Below, piece after piece: positions 33,001-46,499 of a DNA stretch of 64,000 nucleotides. The DNA is taken from assembly GCA_026419785.1 (NCBI GenBank), contig JAODTK010004087.1:62001-126000 (forward strand), given 5' to 3'. Within the stretch, counting starts at the first letter, position 1; each line of letters begins with the position of its first letter. The translations under genes were made by a program, and so were the position numbers. Below the pieces are notes generated by a model. It worked only from the letters and a program-made list of their open reading frames with translations. It ran no database searches and was not told where the DNA came from. Source of the DNA: Sclerodactyla briareus (lineage: Eukaryota; Echinodermata; Holothuroidea; Dendrochirotida; Sclerodactylidae).

Positions 33001-34992
33001 CTCCATTCCACCATAAAGCCATGTCACTCATAGATAATTCCTCTAGACCCTTCCAATTGGTTTGGAGGGCTGCCCGCAGATTGAAATTTGGCGTTGAACA
33101 ATCACTGTATGGATGTGTGCATTTGTTCGGGCATTTTGATTTAAAAGGAATTTAGTCCAGTCAGCAGACAATTTGGTCATTTTTTCATCCCACGAAGGGG
33201 TGGGGCGATGTTTCGTGGATGTAAATATTCGAGTACAGACAGACAATCCCTATGTGCGCGCATGCAACTATTAAATCCGTATGAGAACAATGGCTCAAAT
33301 AAACCGTAAATAATTATCCTCTTCACAACTAGCTATCTACGACGAAGATCCTCGTGGTGACCTTTAACCCACCATGACGACAGAACAATGTAGCTACACA
33401 AATCTGCCGACTGGAAATGTTTCTTCACTCAAAGAGAATGTTGTTTTCCACCGTAACAACATTCCAAAGGCGCGTTGCCGCCTAAACGCGGGGAAAATCA
33501 CCACATGTCGTCGCAATCCTTATAGCCCTGGGACAGCGCACTTCGTCGCGTACTATTAGTGTGCCGTGCCTAGATACGCAATAGCTTTTGAGAAGCTAAG
33601 AATACCTAACATTACAACCCCCTCATCGTGGTGCTCCTTCTGACTGTGGGACAGAATGGCAGATGGGGCTTGTGTCACTTTAACCCTCACCGGCTCAGGC
33701 CGGCGAAAAAAAAAAAATCTCTCGTTAGTTTTTTGAGGGGGCGCGCGCCGTGTGCGCCCCTGTATCCTCTCCTGTATTATATAAACCAAAGGGATATTCG
33801 AGTGATTTTTTTATCTCTTAAAACACTCTTAAACATGATCACACCAAAAGGAGTAGGCCTATTAATTCGGCTGGACTATGCCTTGCCTTTAACGGTATCA
33901 ATTACTAAAATCTTGATTTTTATTTGGTGGATATTAATTATTTTGAAATAATATGAGTTTTTCGTGTGGAAAGGTCCCGTCAAAACTTTTGATAATGAAA
34001 TTTTTCGGCCAACATCAGGTTTGTTCCCTCGCGGATGTGGTGAATTTCGTTCTAAAAATCATGGTTACGATTCTGAAAAATCAATCAACCACGGTTGTGT
34101 CAGCAGGGTTATTGAGCAGCTGTCGTTATATTTCCGACTGGGGATGCAAAAATTAAAACGAAACAATCGGAAAGGTATTGACAAAGTGGAGTGTGAATCA
34201 TGACATAAACCTATTTGCCAGATTTTGGAATTTCGACATAGGGAAAGAATTCGGGCGCGGCAATGGTCTCCGAAAAGGTGGCAGTCTGCTATGAACAGCG
34301 CCCCCCCCCCCCCGCAAAAAAAAAAAAATTCCCGCTTCTCCAACCCACGCAACAGAAGTTTTCGCCTGAATATCAATGTTATCCATAATATCCATCGATT
34401 CGAGGCTAAGCCGACCGACTATCCCGACGGCGCGACTGAAATAACATGACTAATGACTATATATATAGCGGCTCGAATGCTCAGTCCGACTAATGGGGCG
34501 GATGGAAGAGATCGGAATAGCCGTATTTTATAGAAACACGAAGGGCTCAGTGATTCCTCTTCTGCGCACCGAAAGACTGGAAGAGATGATTTTTTCGGTT
34601 GCTTTCTTCATCGTGCCACTGTGGGCGGACACTCACACAGACATAAACTGCTGTTTTTGTGTCGATTAGACTATTATCCCTGAAAACCTCAGAGAGAACC
34701 ATATCCATATATGGAGTGGTGCTTACATTTCTTCTACATGGACATATTTGTTCATGAGAATTTAGCGAAGCAGTTCCAATCAATATTCAACCCCAGCAAC
34801 TTGATCACAACCGTCCCGCGGGAGTGGCACCGTGGACTCGAAAAACTCGACACTTGAGAACCTCGAGAGGGGGGGATGGTCTGAAGAGACGTGACTGGGG
34901 GGATGGCTCCTGAAAAAAAGTAGCAGAGAAAGGGTTTGGTGAAAAGTTAATCGATATCGTGGCTTATATATATGTTACGATAAACCGTAAGA

Positions 34993-35195
34993 TGGATTGT
35001 CGTCATGTACATAAATTTTGTACATATACTGCCCACAATTTAGATAAATTGACACCAAATGTATTTTCAACTCATATTTTCCGTCCAAATAAATTGATAT
35101 AATAATAATATTGACAGTAATAAGTGAATAATCCTATATACACTCAGAGTTTGTTAGCTGCACATTACGATATTTTTGTCGTGACGTGCCCTTGC
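34993..35195 (+). mobile_element. MITE-like element, copy 3 (truncated)
   Basis: Begins GATGGATTGTCGTCATGTAC and keeps TTTTCCGTCCAAATAAATTG, GCTGCACATTACGATAT and TTTTTGTCGTGACGTGCC. It then runs into a GGGGGG-rich stretch where the right end should be. Confidence 0.7.
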
Positions 35196-37978
35196 GTCGA
35201 TCCCGGGGGGATGGGGGGAGTATCCCCCCCAATATTTGGTTTAGGGGGATTGCCCTTGGTAATCATCCCCCCCCCCCCAGATTTGCCAACAGTCACTAAA
35301 ATTGGAATTCATTTGACAATGTACGTCTTTCTAAAGTAGTTCATCTACGACTGGATTCGGATTTCACCATTTGCCTGTGACAACCTTACTCTATTCATGA
35401 CTTTCCGCCACGCAGTTATATATACTTTTCTATCTACTATTATTTTGTTTGCTTGTACCGCGCTCGCACGTCCGTAGTCCATACAATGAACAACCAGGTG
35501 CAGGTTGGTCGAGTATTATACACCAAGCTCAACTCGATTAGAGGCTACTTCTTCTCGCAAAGATGAGATAATGTTACGACGGCAGATTCAATATAGCGTA
35601 CAGTGTGGCTGGTCGCTTGGGACGGGACCATACAAGGAAGTGGAGACTTCGACCTGAAGACCTCGACTGAGTGTTCTATTCCAGTCCAAATTAATATAAA
35701 GGCAAGGGCGGCGATATGAAGGGTGGGGGGGAGGAAAGGAACGGGGGGCGGGGGGGGGCGGCCCCCCCCTCACCCCCCCCCCCCCCCAATTATACATGGT
35801 TGGGGCGCATGCTATTTTCCCCCCCATATTTGAGCCCGACTGCTATCCGCTGATACTGCACCATGTTTCAACAAATGGCTGTGACCTAAATGATCAAGTT
35901 GAGTGAATCTGTCTGCTCCATTTTCGATATCTTTGCGCGTTTTCCGCGAGTATTTCATGTGTCGGTAAGTTTCAGACGTATGATGCGTCCCTTCTGCAAC
36001 ATATGAGTTCCTTGAAATTATCAATTTAAATTATCAATGAAAAAAGGGTTTCTCCTCCTCCTCCTAATCGTTTTACATAAGACTGGCTCACGCCTTGGTG
36101 TATTCTCCTTCATGGACTTTTGTCCAAACAATCGCTATCTGGAGGTGAAGGGGATTGAGGTGACGGGGGTAGTGTTCCACCTGGCGGGATCTGTGAGTTT
36201 TATCTATTTATGGTGCTACCACTGGTGAAAGTTGGGTGCCTCGCTGTGCATATACTATCCCTATGATGCACACTGTGCGGCATCGAAAATGCAACTAGGG
36301 CATTAGGGAACGCCACACATTCTTTGCGTTGTCAAGAAGGAATGATTCAAAATTCAAGTGAAGACAAGACTGTCCAACGGAAGTGAGTCCAAATATTGCC
36401 CTGAATATTTGTATGGATGCCCAAATGTAAACTTCCGTTGTCTCTGAAGGGAGGAATGGGTTTTAGGGGGCGGGCTAAGTCTACCCTGGTGGGACCTGTG
36501 ATATGTTTTGACAAAATATGGTGTATCTGCAAATTTAAAAACATATGTTTGTAAGGTACTTTCACTAGCTGTTGTTTTCTACTCTTTGTAAAAGCGCTAG
36601 ATGCCTGTGCTTAGGCGCTATAAAGCACCGGTAAGTATCATATTCGGCAATAAATTATGGATGCGAGCCTTTTGAAAGTTGGTTGCGGGCACGGGGCAAA
36701 CTAAGGGGGAAGGGACACGGTGCGGGTGGAAACCCTTAAAATAGCCATCGAAGATCTGGCCCCCCCCCAGGAAACGCTACACTTCGTGCAAAGACATGAC
36801 ATTTTTTGGTGAAGATGGAGGGTAATTTTTAATCAAAATAAAAAAAATGTGAAATTTTCTCGCGCGCTTAGCGCGCATTGGTTTTACTTCTCGTTATCCT
36901 CATCTGACCACGGTTGGCTCCAAGTAGAAATGGCCCTCCCATGCGCTTGTGGTCGTAAAGAAGATAAAAGGGGGCCTAACTTATGAGTGCAAACGCAGGC
37001 CTGCCTATCGTAACTGATACGGTCAGAGAGGGGTCAGTGCAATGTCGATCGGTGGGGCGTCAAAATAGGATCCTGCGAATTGCGCGCTTCGCGCGAACGT
37101 AGTGGTTGTGGCATTGCCCATTTCGATTGATCCTTGACTGAAACCTCACGCATGTATTTCAGAATGTCAAACACCATGCAAAACCTGAAATTTATCTCTA
37201 AGGCGATAAAAAAAGTTTTTGGGAACCCTTCCTGAAATAAAGATTTGTTATCATGTCAGGAATGCTGCTGGCCCATAAGTGCATGGGAAGTGCCGTTTCC
37301 TGCATCTAGGGGGTCTTTCAAACGAAAATTTTCTGTACGCTTACGAGTCAACCTGTGGTGGCGTCCGCTCAAATGGTATTCACCTTGTCCGTCCTCCCCA
37401 ACAGACAACACACACAAATCGCCGCCGGGGACAAGGTATTATATTCAATCAGTGGTAGGCCCGGGAAATTGACTTTAGAATAAGAAAAAAAATTTTTGAG
37501 ATTTCGAGTATTAGTATTAGGTATCAATAGTGAATACTGTGGAATGCCGCGGTGCGTCCATTACCCGTATGATGGCGGACTAAACATGGCCTTTTGCAGA
37601 AAACGCAAACTCGTAACGATAATGGGACACCTCATGAATATCCAATACTGGATCCCTGGCGGGACGATATATTTTTGGTTTGCAGGACGTAATAGGCAAT
37701 AGGGCGTCGACCTCATTCAACCAATCGAATGGTATTCAAGCGGCAACTTCCTCAAGAGGACATAAAAACGCAAGCTTGTATTGAGGAACCCTGTATCTGT
37801 TCATTGTTTTCTATGCAAGAGATACAATAGGTATGGATAAATTGGTTATTATAAAGAACAACAGCATATTAAAACATGGGGGGACAGTCATTGAACAAGA
37901 AGATGATAGTATACTCTTTGTAATTGAATCATAAAAGTGTCATTTAATTTACTACACTTTTCAAGTATTTCTAAGTGC

Positions 37979-38280
37979 TGAGAGGTGGTAGCATAGCATA
38001 TTTGCCTCACCACTGCCGAGCTAACGTATGTAGTTCTTAACAACCTGTGCATCACCACTCCCAAACTAACGCATAGAAGTCATAATGACCTGTGTATCAT
38101 CACTTCCGAACTAACGCATAGAGGTGGTAACAACCTGTGCATCGCCACTGTCAACTAATGCATAGAGGTGGTAACAACCTGTGCATCGCCACTGTCAACT
38201 AATGCATAGAGGTGGTAACAACCTGTGCATCACCACTGCTAAATAACACAGAAGTAGTAACACTACATCACCACTGCTAA
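37979..38280. repeat. 45-bp tandem repeat, about 6.5 copies
   Basis: Unit GGTGGTAACAACCTGTGCAT, then CGCCACTGTCAACTAATGCA, then TAGAG. Two adjacent copies near 38110-38220 are nearly identical; outer copies are diverged. Confidence 0.92.
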
Positions 38281-38485
38281 GATTTCGGTTTATTTTTTGT
38301 AAGCCAATGGTTGGAGTACACAAGAAACCCTTCCTCCACGACAGCCGTTTAGACATGCTAAGTGCCCACTCCTGCCATTGAGGGGGTCGCATGTGCCAAA
38401 AATTTTCTCGTACACTCCGCGCCAACCAGTGGTGGCGCTCCGCTTATATAGTCTACAAGTCCATAACCCCCCACTCTTCGATGGA

Positions 38486-38575
38486 AATCGACGCCTATGC
38501 GTGACGTCATGCAAATTCGCCGTCGCTTGTTCGCTGGGACGCTAGCAGACGACAATCCATCTTTAATGTACGCCC
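38486..38575 (+). mobile_element. MITE-like element, right-end fragment
   Basis: ATGCGTGACGTCATGCAAAT, then CGCCGTCGCTTGTTCGC, then GACGCTAGCAGACGACAATC with CATC. This end is the exact reverse complement of the GATGGATTGTCG left end of the other copies. Confidence 0.65.
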
Positions 38576-40849
38576 TCCTCGCATCTTTGGCCAAAAAAGT
38601 AATCGCGTTGACATGGTTTTCAGGCCACAATGGACTTTAGGCGACCTCTAACCTGAAGCTAAAACGATAAGGATCGTCTACTCCAATGACAATCCTTCGT
38701 ACCAAATGTGAGCGCTCTGTATTATTTCGTCACACACACACGTAGTCTACTTATAGTCTACCTTATTATTGCGCTCTCTAGCTTTTCAGACTTTGACTTT
38801 GTTAACCTTTGGTGACCTTGAACCCCATCCCAAAGCAGTGCTACTCCACAGAGCAATTAACCCTTCGTGTATATGAGTTATCTGTATCATTTTGTTGCAC
38901 ACTTGAGTTGATATAGTTTTCAGGCTTCTGTGACCTCTGTTGACCATAGCCTGAGTGGGTATGATCCTAAAACAAACGTTTTCTCCCTCTCTGTAACTGT
39001 AATCCCATGTCTAATTTGAACTCTGGCCGTGTGTGCGAGTGCGATGGGTAGTGTTTAAATGTGTATATATGTACGTCGATGTGTGTGTGTGCTTGCCGTC
39101 TGTTTTTTTTTTCTGTTTTTTTTTTGGTGCAGGGATATTTTCAGTCAGTCAAATCAATTCGTCCCATAAAAGCCCTCGTGCCTCAAACAAGTAGTGGGAG
39201 CTTGGATGAACATCTGTGCGAAATCTCATTTTATCCTTTTCTCCAGTCCGACTCCAGAGTTAACAAGGAAGAGGTAACTGATTTCTTCGGTCCAGAACTG
39301 TCATTTAGACGTCCCATCTACAGACGTGATTGAAACTTTCAACACTTTGACAACCACTATCCTGCGTGATAGTGATAGTAGTTTCACGGTTTTGATCCTT
39401 GGACATCTTGCATGCGAAGTGGACACTCTACCACTAAATAACACTCCAGTTCTGTCAGTTTGCGTGACCGTCAGACTTCTTTATTTTTGCATGAATTTTT
39501 TAAGGCTGCCCTGGTCCTGGACCGATATCTAAAGTAAAGCAAATACCGATACATGACCTTTAGGTAAGTCCCGAAAGAGGCTTTTCATTTCCCACATTTC
39601 GATGGGTAGGGGACATATCAAATGCCCCCCCCCCCCCCACACGTTTGACGTATGAGGGACTGAGGTTTTTCATGACATTGCTATGGTTTTGTGATATCTC
39701 CATTTGCGCGCGGGAATCGAAGCATTTAGGCAATAGCAAGATGGTGGACCAATTAAGGTCCTAAAACGCCAAAATTTTCATCGAATGCCCGAGTTTAGTG
39801 CAAAATTTTCCCGCGCTCCGCGCACATTTTTGGGGGTTCCAGTTGGGTTTCGACATTTTGGAATTTTTACGAAAATGTTTCTGCCCCAATGGCTTATTCA
39901 CGTTTGTAAACTTCTTAAATCAATCCTTCAATAATTTTCGGTCCAACAATTCATCCATGTAGCTGAAATTGCATAGGACTCGCCACAATCACCCGGCCCA
40001 TTGACTCAGATTACACGCTAAGTTGACTTCCCAGAGATGTGGTCGAGACCAGATAGCCCGAAAATAATCAATTCGTTTAAGACCGAGACCGGTCTCGACT
40101 ACAACCCTGCCTACCCCATCTGAACAGATTTTTACTCACGTTTCCAAACTTGATTAACTAATAACATTGACTTACATCTTCGAATTAATATATACCCCAT
40201 AACAATTTGCAATGCGTCGAATCAATTAGGTGCGTCATACTAGCCGTCCGGGCAACTGCACAGCCTACATATTAGTGTGTCTACATTCATCGTTTATTGC
40301 TTGACGTATGTAGGCTGCTCAAAAGTTTAGCCAATCAAAGTCCGAATTCTAAAGAATATAGTTCCTTTATATTCCACCAATACGTAACCGTCCCCCCCCC
40401 CCCCGTGTGCTTTGTCCCGAAACCAATTCATCAGGCGCGGTAGACCAAGGGCGTATGAATCGGGGTGCCCCCCCAGTGATGAATGTGGGGGTGGAGGTAC
40501 CATTAAAAAAAAACCCCCCTCTCCCCGGCCCCCAGTTCTCGAGTGTGAAAACCCCTTTTTTGTTTTTTAATGTGCACAAATTTCGCAATAATAATACTTT
40601 TTTCGTCAATTAACACACATATTTACAACACCCCGTCGTGATTGGCTGCCGGTATTGTAGAGCAATCAATTGTGTTTATTGGTATGATTAGGGATTAGGG
40701 TAGGTCTTAGATTTCACTTACAACCAATTGCGGATTGATTCTCAACTTCCTCAAGCATCTTTTTACAATACTGCAATAGGGTAGTGCATTTTATAATTCT
40801 TCATGGGACCAAAATATACACATAGCGTCCTGGTGTCAGCTTGAGGTTG

Positions 40850-41935
40850 GGACATACGAGGATGAGATCCCGCCCCCCATCTTAAGCACTCCAATTCGGA
40901 CAAAAGAAGTTTACCATGGTCCAAAATTAGACAGCCGAAAAAGATATGAAAAAAGAGAGAGAATATCTAGACAGGAATTGATCGAAATTTCAAACCGACA
41001 ATGCAAATTCAGGAAAAGAGAGGCGAGTGTATTTTTTTTGTATAATATAACAAAATTGTGCAAAAGTTTTTAGGTTTTCGCACGCAATATCCTTAGGTGA
41101 CTACAACGAAGGCCACTCACTGCCCATGTGCTCAGCACATTTTGGCAGAAAACATCACAAGATTCAGAGCAACAAATTGCATCTAAAGGACATGTGGAAA
41201 ATGCAAAAACAACAAAAATGTCAAAAAATTAGGAGATGAGAAATTCGGGCAACTTACAAAATTCGTGAAAAATTTGGGCAGCGAAAAGGCAGAAGTTGAA
41301 AAAAAAAACATGGCCGAATCTTCGAATCCTCTGCTGATTGGCCAAATTTATGATAAAATGCCCGAAAAACACGCCAAGACTTTTCCGCGCGGTACCAGTC
41401 TCCGGTGACCCCCCTAACAATTCGGGCAATTTGTCTGGCCTCTAAATAGGAATGGTCCGTATGCCTATGTTGGCGGTCCGCTGTAAGGTAAGATACACCA
41501 CCCCAAAGAAGATGCCTACTACTGCCCATGGAGCTCAGTACAATTTGGAAAAGAAAAAACAGAGTCCTGGGTAGCAAATCGCATCTACATCCTAAGGACG
41601 TGAAAATACCAAATTATTTCTGGAACAAAGTGAGTGTTAAGGAGTGTCGTAATGCATCAGACTGCATCTAAGGCCACCTGAATGCAAACAATTTCTAAAG
41701 TGTAAGGAGGGGGATTCGGCGGTCCTCTGAAAAGTGAGATTTAGACTTAACTTAAATTTACTGCCCTCAATTCGATTTGGCAGAGAAAGGCACAGATTCA
41801 GAGCAGCTAGTTGCATCTATAAGGACATTTGGAATTGCAAATTATTTCTGTATGAATTGAGTGTTTTTGGAGTGTATATCCCGCACCAAATTGCATCTAT
41901 GGCCAGTGGAAAATCAAAACTTTTGCGAGGGGTAG
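40850..41935. repeat. Three diverged copies of a ~350-bp repeat
   Basis: Phrases like TTTGGCAGA.AA.GCACAGA, AGCAAATTGCATCTA.AAGGAC and TGCAAATTATTTCTG recur near 41130-41200, 41530-41620 and 41775-41850. Each is followed by GCATCTAAGGCCA-like sequence. No gene seen. Confidence 0.65.
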
Positions 41936-42489
41936 GAGGAAACCCCTCCTCTTATCCCCTCCCCCAGATCCGTCATCAAACTTCAGCCCCCCCCCCCCCA
42001 CCCACTCAAAATTATGTTTCTCCTACCCCACTAAGATTCTACTAACTCCCCCCCCCTCTCGCAACACTTCCCTTCTGATTCCTTCATCAAATCCGCCTGC
42101 CATATCGGCAGAAAGCGTTCATATAGTCGGAAGTAACCTTGACACGCTTTGAAGTCTATTTGAAGTTAATTTTCTGTTGACGGCTCGGACTGCCCATTCT
42201 TGTATGAAGACTTTTAATCGGTGACGATGTTGCTTGACCCCAACGAGTATCGTGTCTAGTTGTGGCATAACAGACATTTGTCGCCCTAACTGGTACACCG
42301 TATATGCTCGCTATTCTGTAAACTTTTAACACAATCTTTGAGTATCTTATTCTAGAAGGGTGAATCTTTCGTAAGAATCGTGTCAAAGTTTTCTGCACCA
42401 ATCTAGTCAACATAACAGTCCAGGTGGCCATTAAACCACGTTAGGGTAAATCATCAGCACGGCATATCCGAGTCAGGGCATAATCACAG

Positions 42490-42645
42490 TGGTTGGAGGT
42501 GCTCGAAGGCCGGCCTCGGCCTCCGATGCCGGCCTCGGGCCAGTGTTTTTGGCGGCCTCGGCCTCGGCCTCGGCCTCGGAGGCTGCGGCCTCGGTCTCGG
42601 CCTCGGAGTTCCGGCCTCGATTTGGGCCGAGGCGGGTTCGAGGCC
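42490..42645. repeat. GGCCTC hexamer-rich tract
   Basis: Repeated GGCCTC(GG) units, degenerate. It is one of five related tracts; others are at 29398-29452, 40046-40112, 44562-44710 and 50570-50745. Confidence 0.9.
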
Positions 42646-43679
42646 CGAAATATTTTTTGCTATTAAAATAAAGAACAAATGAAAATTTATGGTCACAAAT
42701 GAGCGTCCGAATTTTTTGAATTTCGCGACAATTTGAACTGACGTAGCGTACTCGGTATCATCCAAAAGACTGCCGATAAATGTACTGGCGCTGCGCTCGG
42801 CCCGCCGTGCAATTCCCAGTGCAGTGCTAGAGTGCGGCTGCCTAGCGAGCTCGCGGGCAGGAGCAACATCTTACATACTGAATGCACTTGCACGGGCAAC
42901 GTGCACACATACGCAATGTATAGCTTAGTGTACAAAGCGGAGCGAATCCGCACTGGCGCGGGGCCCACCCACGAGTGAACACTCACTCACCGATCGCCCC
43001 CATATGTCGTTTAGTAGGGAGTGCGAGATTAAATTCTAAGTCTCCAATGCAAAAATTGGGCATTATAGCCGGGACCAATAAAATACAAGGAAATATGGTA
43101 TGTTCTGCAGATTCGTGAATGTATTTTTATATTCTGAGTCATAAATTATTTAATAACTGACAATGTAGTCTGTAGTGTGTACATGAAGAAAATCCACCCA
43201 CATATATTTGATTCCTCATTGGATTATAGCCCCACATGGGGTTATTATGGTTCTGTCTTCGGCAGCGCCGACGCCCCCGACGGGAGATCTTCATGTTAGC
43301 GTGATAACTCTCAAACGCATTGTCGGCGATCACTTGAAACTTTGCACACATGTTTATCGAATCAAAAATCTCGGATGAGGTCAAGCCATTGAGGGTCGCC
43401 CCCAATACCACGATGGGCTGGGCATCCTTGTTATTTTTTTTGACGTTACTTTTTGTTCGCTGATTTGCGCGTTTTGGAACATAGCGATCATCTTTAAAAC
43501 TTAAATTCGTGTGCCTCATGGACCCACGGATCTAAGTCGTTATCGAATGAGATCGAAATTGTCTCTCACGGCCAACTGATTGCTCAAATATTTGGATAAT
43601 ACGTTTACTGGTCTAACCGCCAAGGCGATGTGTTGGTATATGGTTGATCTTTAGTGCACGAATCTATGCAGTCATGACA

Positions 43680-43990
43680 GTGTCTTGTGTGTGTGTGCGT
43701 GGTGTGTGGGGTGTGTGTGTGTGGTGTGTGTGTGTGTGTGTGTGTGTGTGTTGGGTGGTGTGTGTGTGTGTGTGTGTGTTGTGTGTGTGAGTGGGGTGTG
43801 TGTGTGACCGCCTGGATGTTATCACGATAATTCGACCCACCTTGGTGGATCAAGCTCATCTGGGTTCCCATGATGAGTATATACATTCCCTAGTGTTTTT
43901 CGGTAGGCTAAAGGTCATCTGAGGTCAAACAAACCTTTCCCAGAGGCAGTCGGTTGATCACTAGCCTCTTGGCTCTCTGGTTTAGTTTGT
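43680..43990 (-). repeat. (GT)n microsatellite and reverse copy of the ~315-bp family
   Basis: An interrupted (GT)n tract spans about 43680-43806. It is followed by CACCTTGGTGGATCAAGCTC and, near 43960, TGATCACTAGCCTCTTGGCT. These are reverse-complement counterparts of the family's internal and 5' end motifs. The (GT)n lies where the (AC)n tail belongs. Confidence 0.75.
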
Positions 43991-44561
43991 GTTGTTAGGT
44001 TGAGTCACTGTCTGATTTGATTTGATAGTGAGTGAAGGCTATTTGCCTAGCCGAGATGGATGTTAAAATGTAACTTTTATAGATTCAAAAAAATTATGTG
44101 TCGCTACACACATTGATGGTGGCAGGTCCTCTGCTGATTAAAATTCACAGCCCTTTCAGTGGAAGCCAGATGGGGCAGCCAGAATCAAGTCTCGCTTCTC
44201 CACAGATGCGGATACGTGATGTTTCAAATGCAGTCAGTGTCCGAAGCATATAAGGCTGACAAAGTTACCCCCCTGTTTTTTTTCTGCGTATCACTTAGTA
44301 AGAGTCATATTGAAAGAGTGTTTATTTATTGTGTTGTATACAGAGCATTCATCTTTTTTCATTTGAGTACTGACTTCAAGAATATAAATTGGTTGCATAT
44401 CAACTTTTTGCGTGTTCAGTTCCTCATTTGTGGGGACTCAAAATTTCTTGTCTCATATCGTAATCATAATGACTAGCTTAAGCCATGGGGCAGACAAAAA
44501 ACAAAAAATTATTATGTATTCAAACACTGGTTAATTTAAAATGTATGCTGTTATATTATTG

Positions 44562-44710
44562 ACGGGCCTCGGCTCGGCCCGGAAGGGTGGCCTCGGCCTT
44601 ACGGCCCTCGGCTCGAAGGGTGCGGCTCGGCCTCGGCTCGGGCATCGGGGGGTGCGGGCCTCGGCCTCGGCCTTGGCCTCGGATGCAGCGGCTCTCGACT
44701 ACAACACTGA
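44562..44710. repeat. GGCCTC/GGCTCG tract with TCGACTACAACACTG edge
   Basis: A degenerate hexamer run that ends GGCTCTCGACTACAACACTG. The edge recurs as GACTACAACCCTG at 40098 and, inverted, as CAGTGTTGTAGTCGAGG at 29393. Confidence 0.9.
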
Positions 44711-46499
44711 TAATCAAGTGAGATCGATCGAGAACTCCGTAGTGCAAGTGAAAATATTTCGGGCGAAAAATGGAGCAATACGAGCAGGGGGTGTGTTGAA
44801 AGCGAAACTGAATGGTTTACCCTACATGGCCTACATGAAACTTCAATGAATTTAGACACAATTTTTTGAGATTTGGGTAATTGTAATGAATGAGTATGAC
44901 AAGCCCACCATTCCCATACACTGAGCCTCTACAACAGTACCATGGCCGCGCCACTGCTAAGTCCGTAAAATAGGTCAAGAAAGACCAATAAACTATTCCA
45001 TCCCCCACCCCTCTCCTCGCGCGCCACTGTGGAAAAAAGAATCCTAGCTACGCAGTGGTTCAACTTCATGTACTAAAAAAAAGTTTTTTACCGTTTCCTG
45101 CAATAGGAGTGACCCATTCCATTCAAAATTCCCTCAATGATCTGTTCCAAATCAACGGTCCCAATTGTAAACCTGCAGGGGTTATTGGTATTATTTGTCT
45201 GGGAGGTATAACAAGCAACATTCCTCGGGGTACGATACGCGCCCAAATAATGGTGACGCTCCGCTTAGATAGTGTATCGTAGTCCACCTCGTCCCCGTCC
45301 CCCCCCCCCCACGTTCGAAAGGATATTGACGCCCAAACACGAGACTTAACGGTACTCACATATTATATAGTGTGTTTTTATATGTCCACAGGGCAAAAAA
45401 CTCATCCTATTGAACAATTTATTTTGGATCAGCTACGAATTAGGTTTTCTGGCCGCGGAGTGAAGAGCTCACAGGTATCGTGTCTCTCTGACCGTTAGTT
45501 CGTTCGTTCGTCCGTATGTTCGTCACGTTCAATCACTCATAACCTCTAAACAGTACATGCGGTCAGGTCAAAACGTGGTGGGTAGATTTGAAGTGTGCCA
45601 CTGCTAGGCTGCACTCGAGTAACATTTTTGTTCGCATAGTGTGATTAGATTTTATGAAAGCCACAAATAATTACCCCCAATTAGTCTGTTGCATGGCTGG
45701 AACTGTAGGTCTGTATGTGGAGCTACATCCATGTTGGATTAATTGATGTCACTCCAGTGCATATTAAGAATGTAGCAGTGGTACGGTAGCGCTCGTCGCT
45801 GATGGTGAACGCTGGAGAAATCGAAAAAGTGGTGATAAGGATCGTCCGTACGGTTGTGTCATCCCGACAAGTATTTGTCGGGACGGATATGACATAGTTG
45901 GGAAATTTCAGGGGGTTTTCTTTGGTTAGCTCGGGCGACTCACCGAGACCTGAAAAGTTTCTATAATCGAGATTTCCAAAATTGTGACGAATTTATTTAT
46001 CTTATTTTTTGATTGAAATAGAAAGTTCATGACGATATGGAGCCCGGCACTTCTGATGGATGTGGACGACGATTTGTGCATCCACCCTGGGCACCCTGAA
46101 CAAACTCTTGGGTGTTACTTCCTGTGTATGAAAGCCTCCAGTAAATTTAAGGGGAACCCTGCACCCCCCCCCCCCCCTAGCCAGTGATAAGGAGAATATT
46201 AGCACATGTGATAGGCTGATAGCTTGTGATATCTCTGGTATCTATGGTAGCAATACCCTAAAGTACCATATATCTTTTGGTAACCTGAGATTACTAGCCA
46301 GAACAACTTTCTATTTAGGTAGGGTTTTGTTGTGGTCGGTTGATAGCGGGCTTGCAGTAATTTTTACTGGTTTACATGACCCTAGCCCCAGCAACCACGA
46401 TGTCGCGCTTATAACCAGAACACTGGATTGGCGCTGCTATGTAGAAAAATGAAGACAACAGTAGTAGACAAACACCTCAAGTTTTTTTTTTTTTTTTTT

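Larger units (their letters stand above)
33001..42489. other. Repeat-rich noncoding stretch
   Basis: Apart from the listed repeats this holds G/C homopolymers (34302, 35733-35787, 39626, 40392, 41987), short palindromes such as GCGCGCTTAGCGCGC (36860), GCGCGCTTCGCGCG (37081) and CCGCGCTCCGCGC (39812), and a dispersed family with TGGTGGCG.TCCGCT (37357, 38428; also 45250). No exon with convincing splice signals was found. Confidence 0.5.
42646..46499. other. No gene recognised
   Basis: 42700-43010 is CpG-rich with several short GC palindromes. 45390-45600 shows the phrase TTCGTTCGTTCGTCCG and CGGTCAGGTCAAAACGTGG typical of a dispersed element. 45770-45800 (GCAGTGGTACGGTAGCGCT) partly recurs at 49190 (CAGTGGTACGGTTGCGCT). 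A T22 run lies at 46482-46503. Confidence 0.4.

Noticed and set aside
32583..33155. 190-codon protein-coding gene
   Set aside because: The frame spans a tandem repeat with changing period and has no domain, signal or splice context.
42484..42765. Pro/Arg-repeat protein
   Set aside because: It is read from a GGCCTC hexamer tract and is also open on the other strand, as expected of low-complexity GC sequence.
43605..43886. His/Thr-rich protein
   Set aside because: It is the translation of an interrupted (GT)n microsatellite.
44270..44420. ABHD12 N-terminal membrane exon
   Set aside because: A hydrophobic frame ending HINFLRV faintly resembles LIFLNFVRV, but identities are few and no GT donor in the required phase is present.
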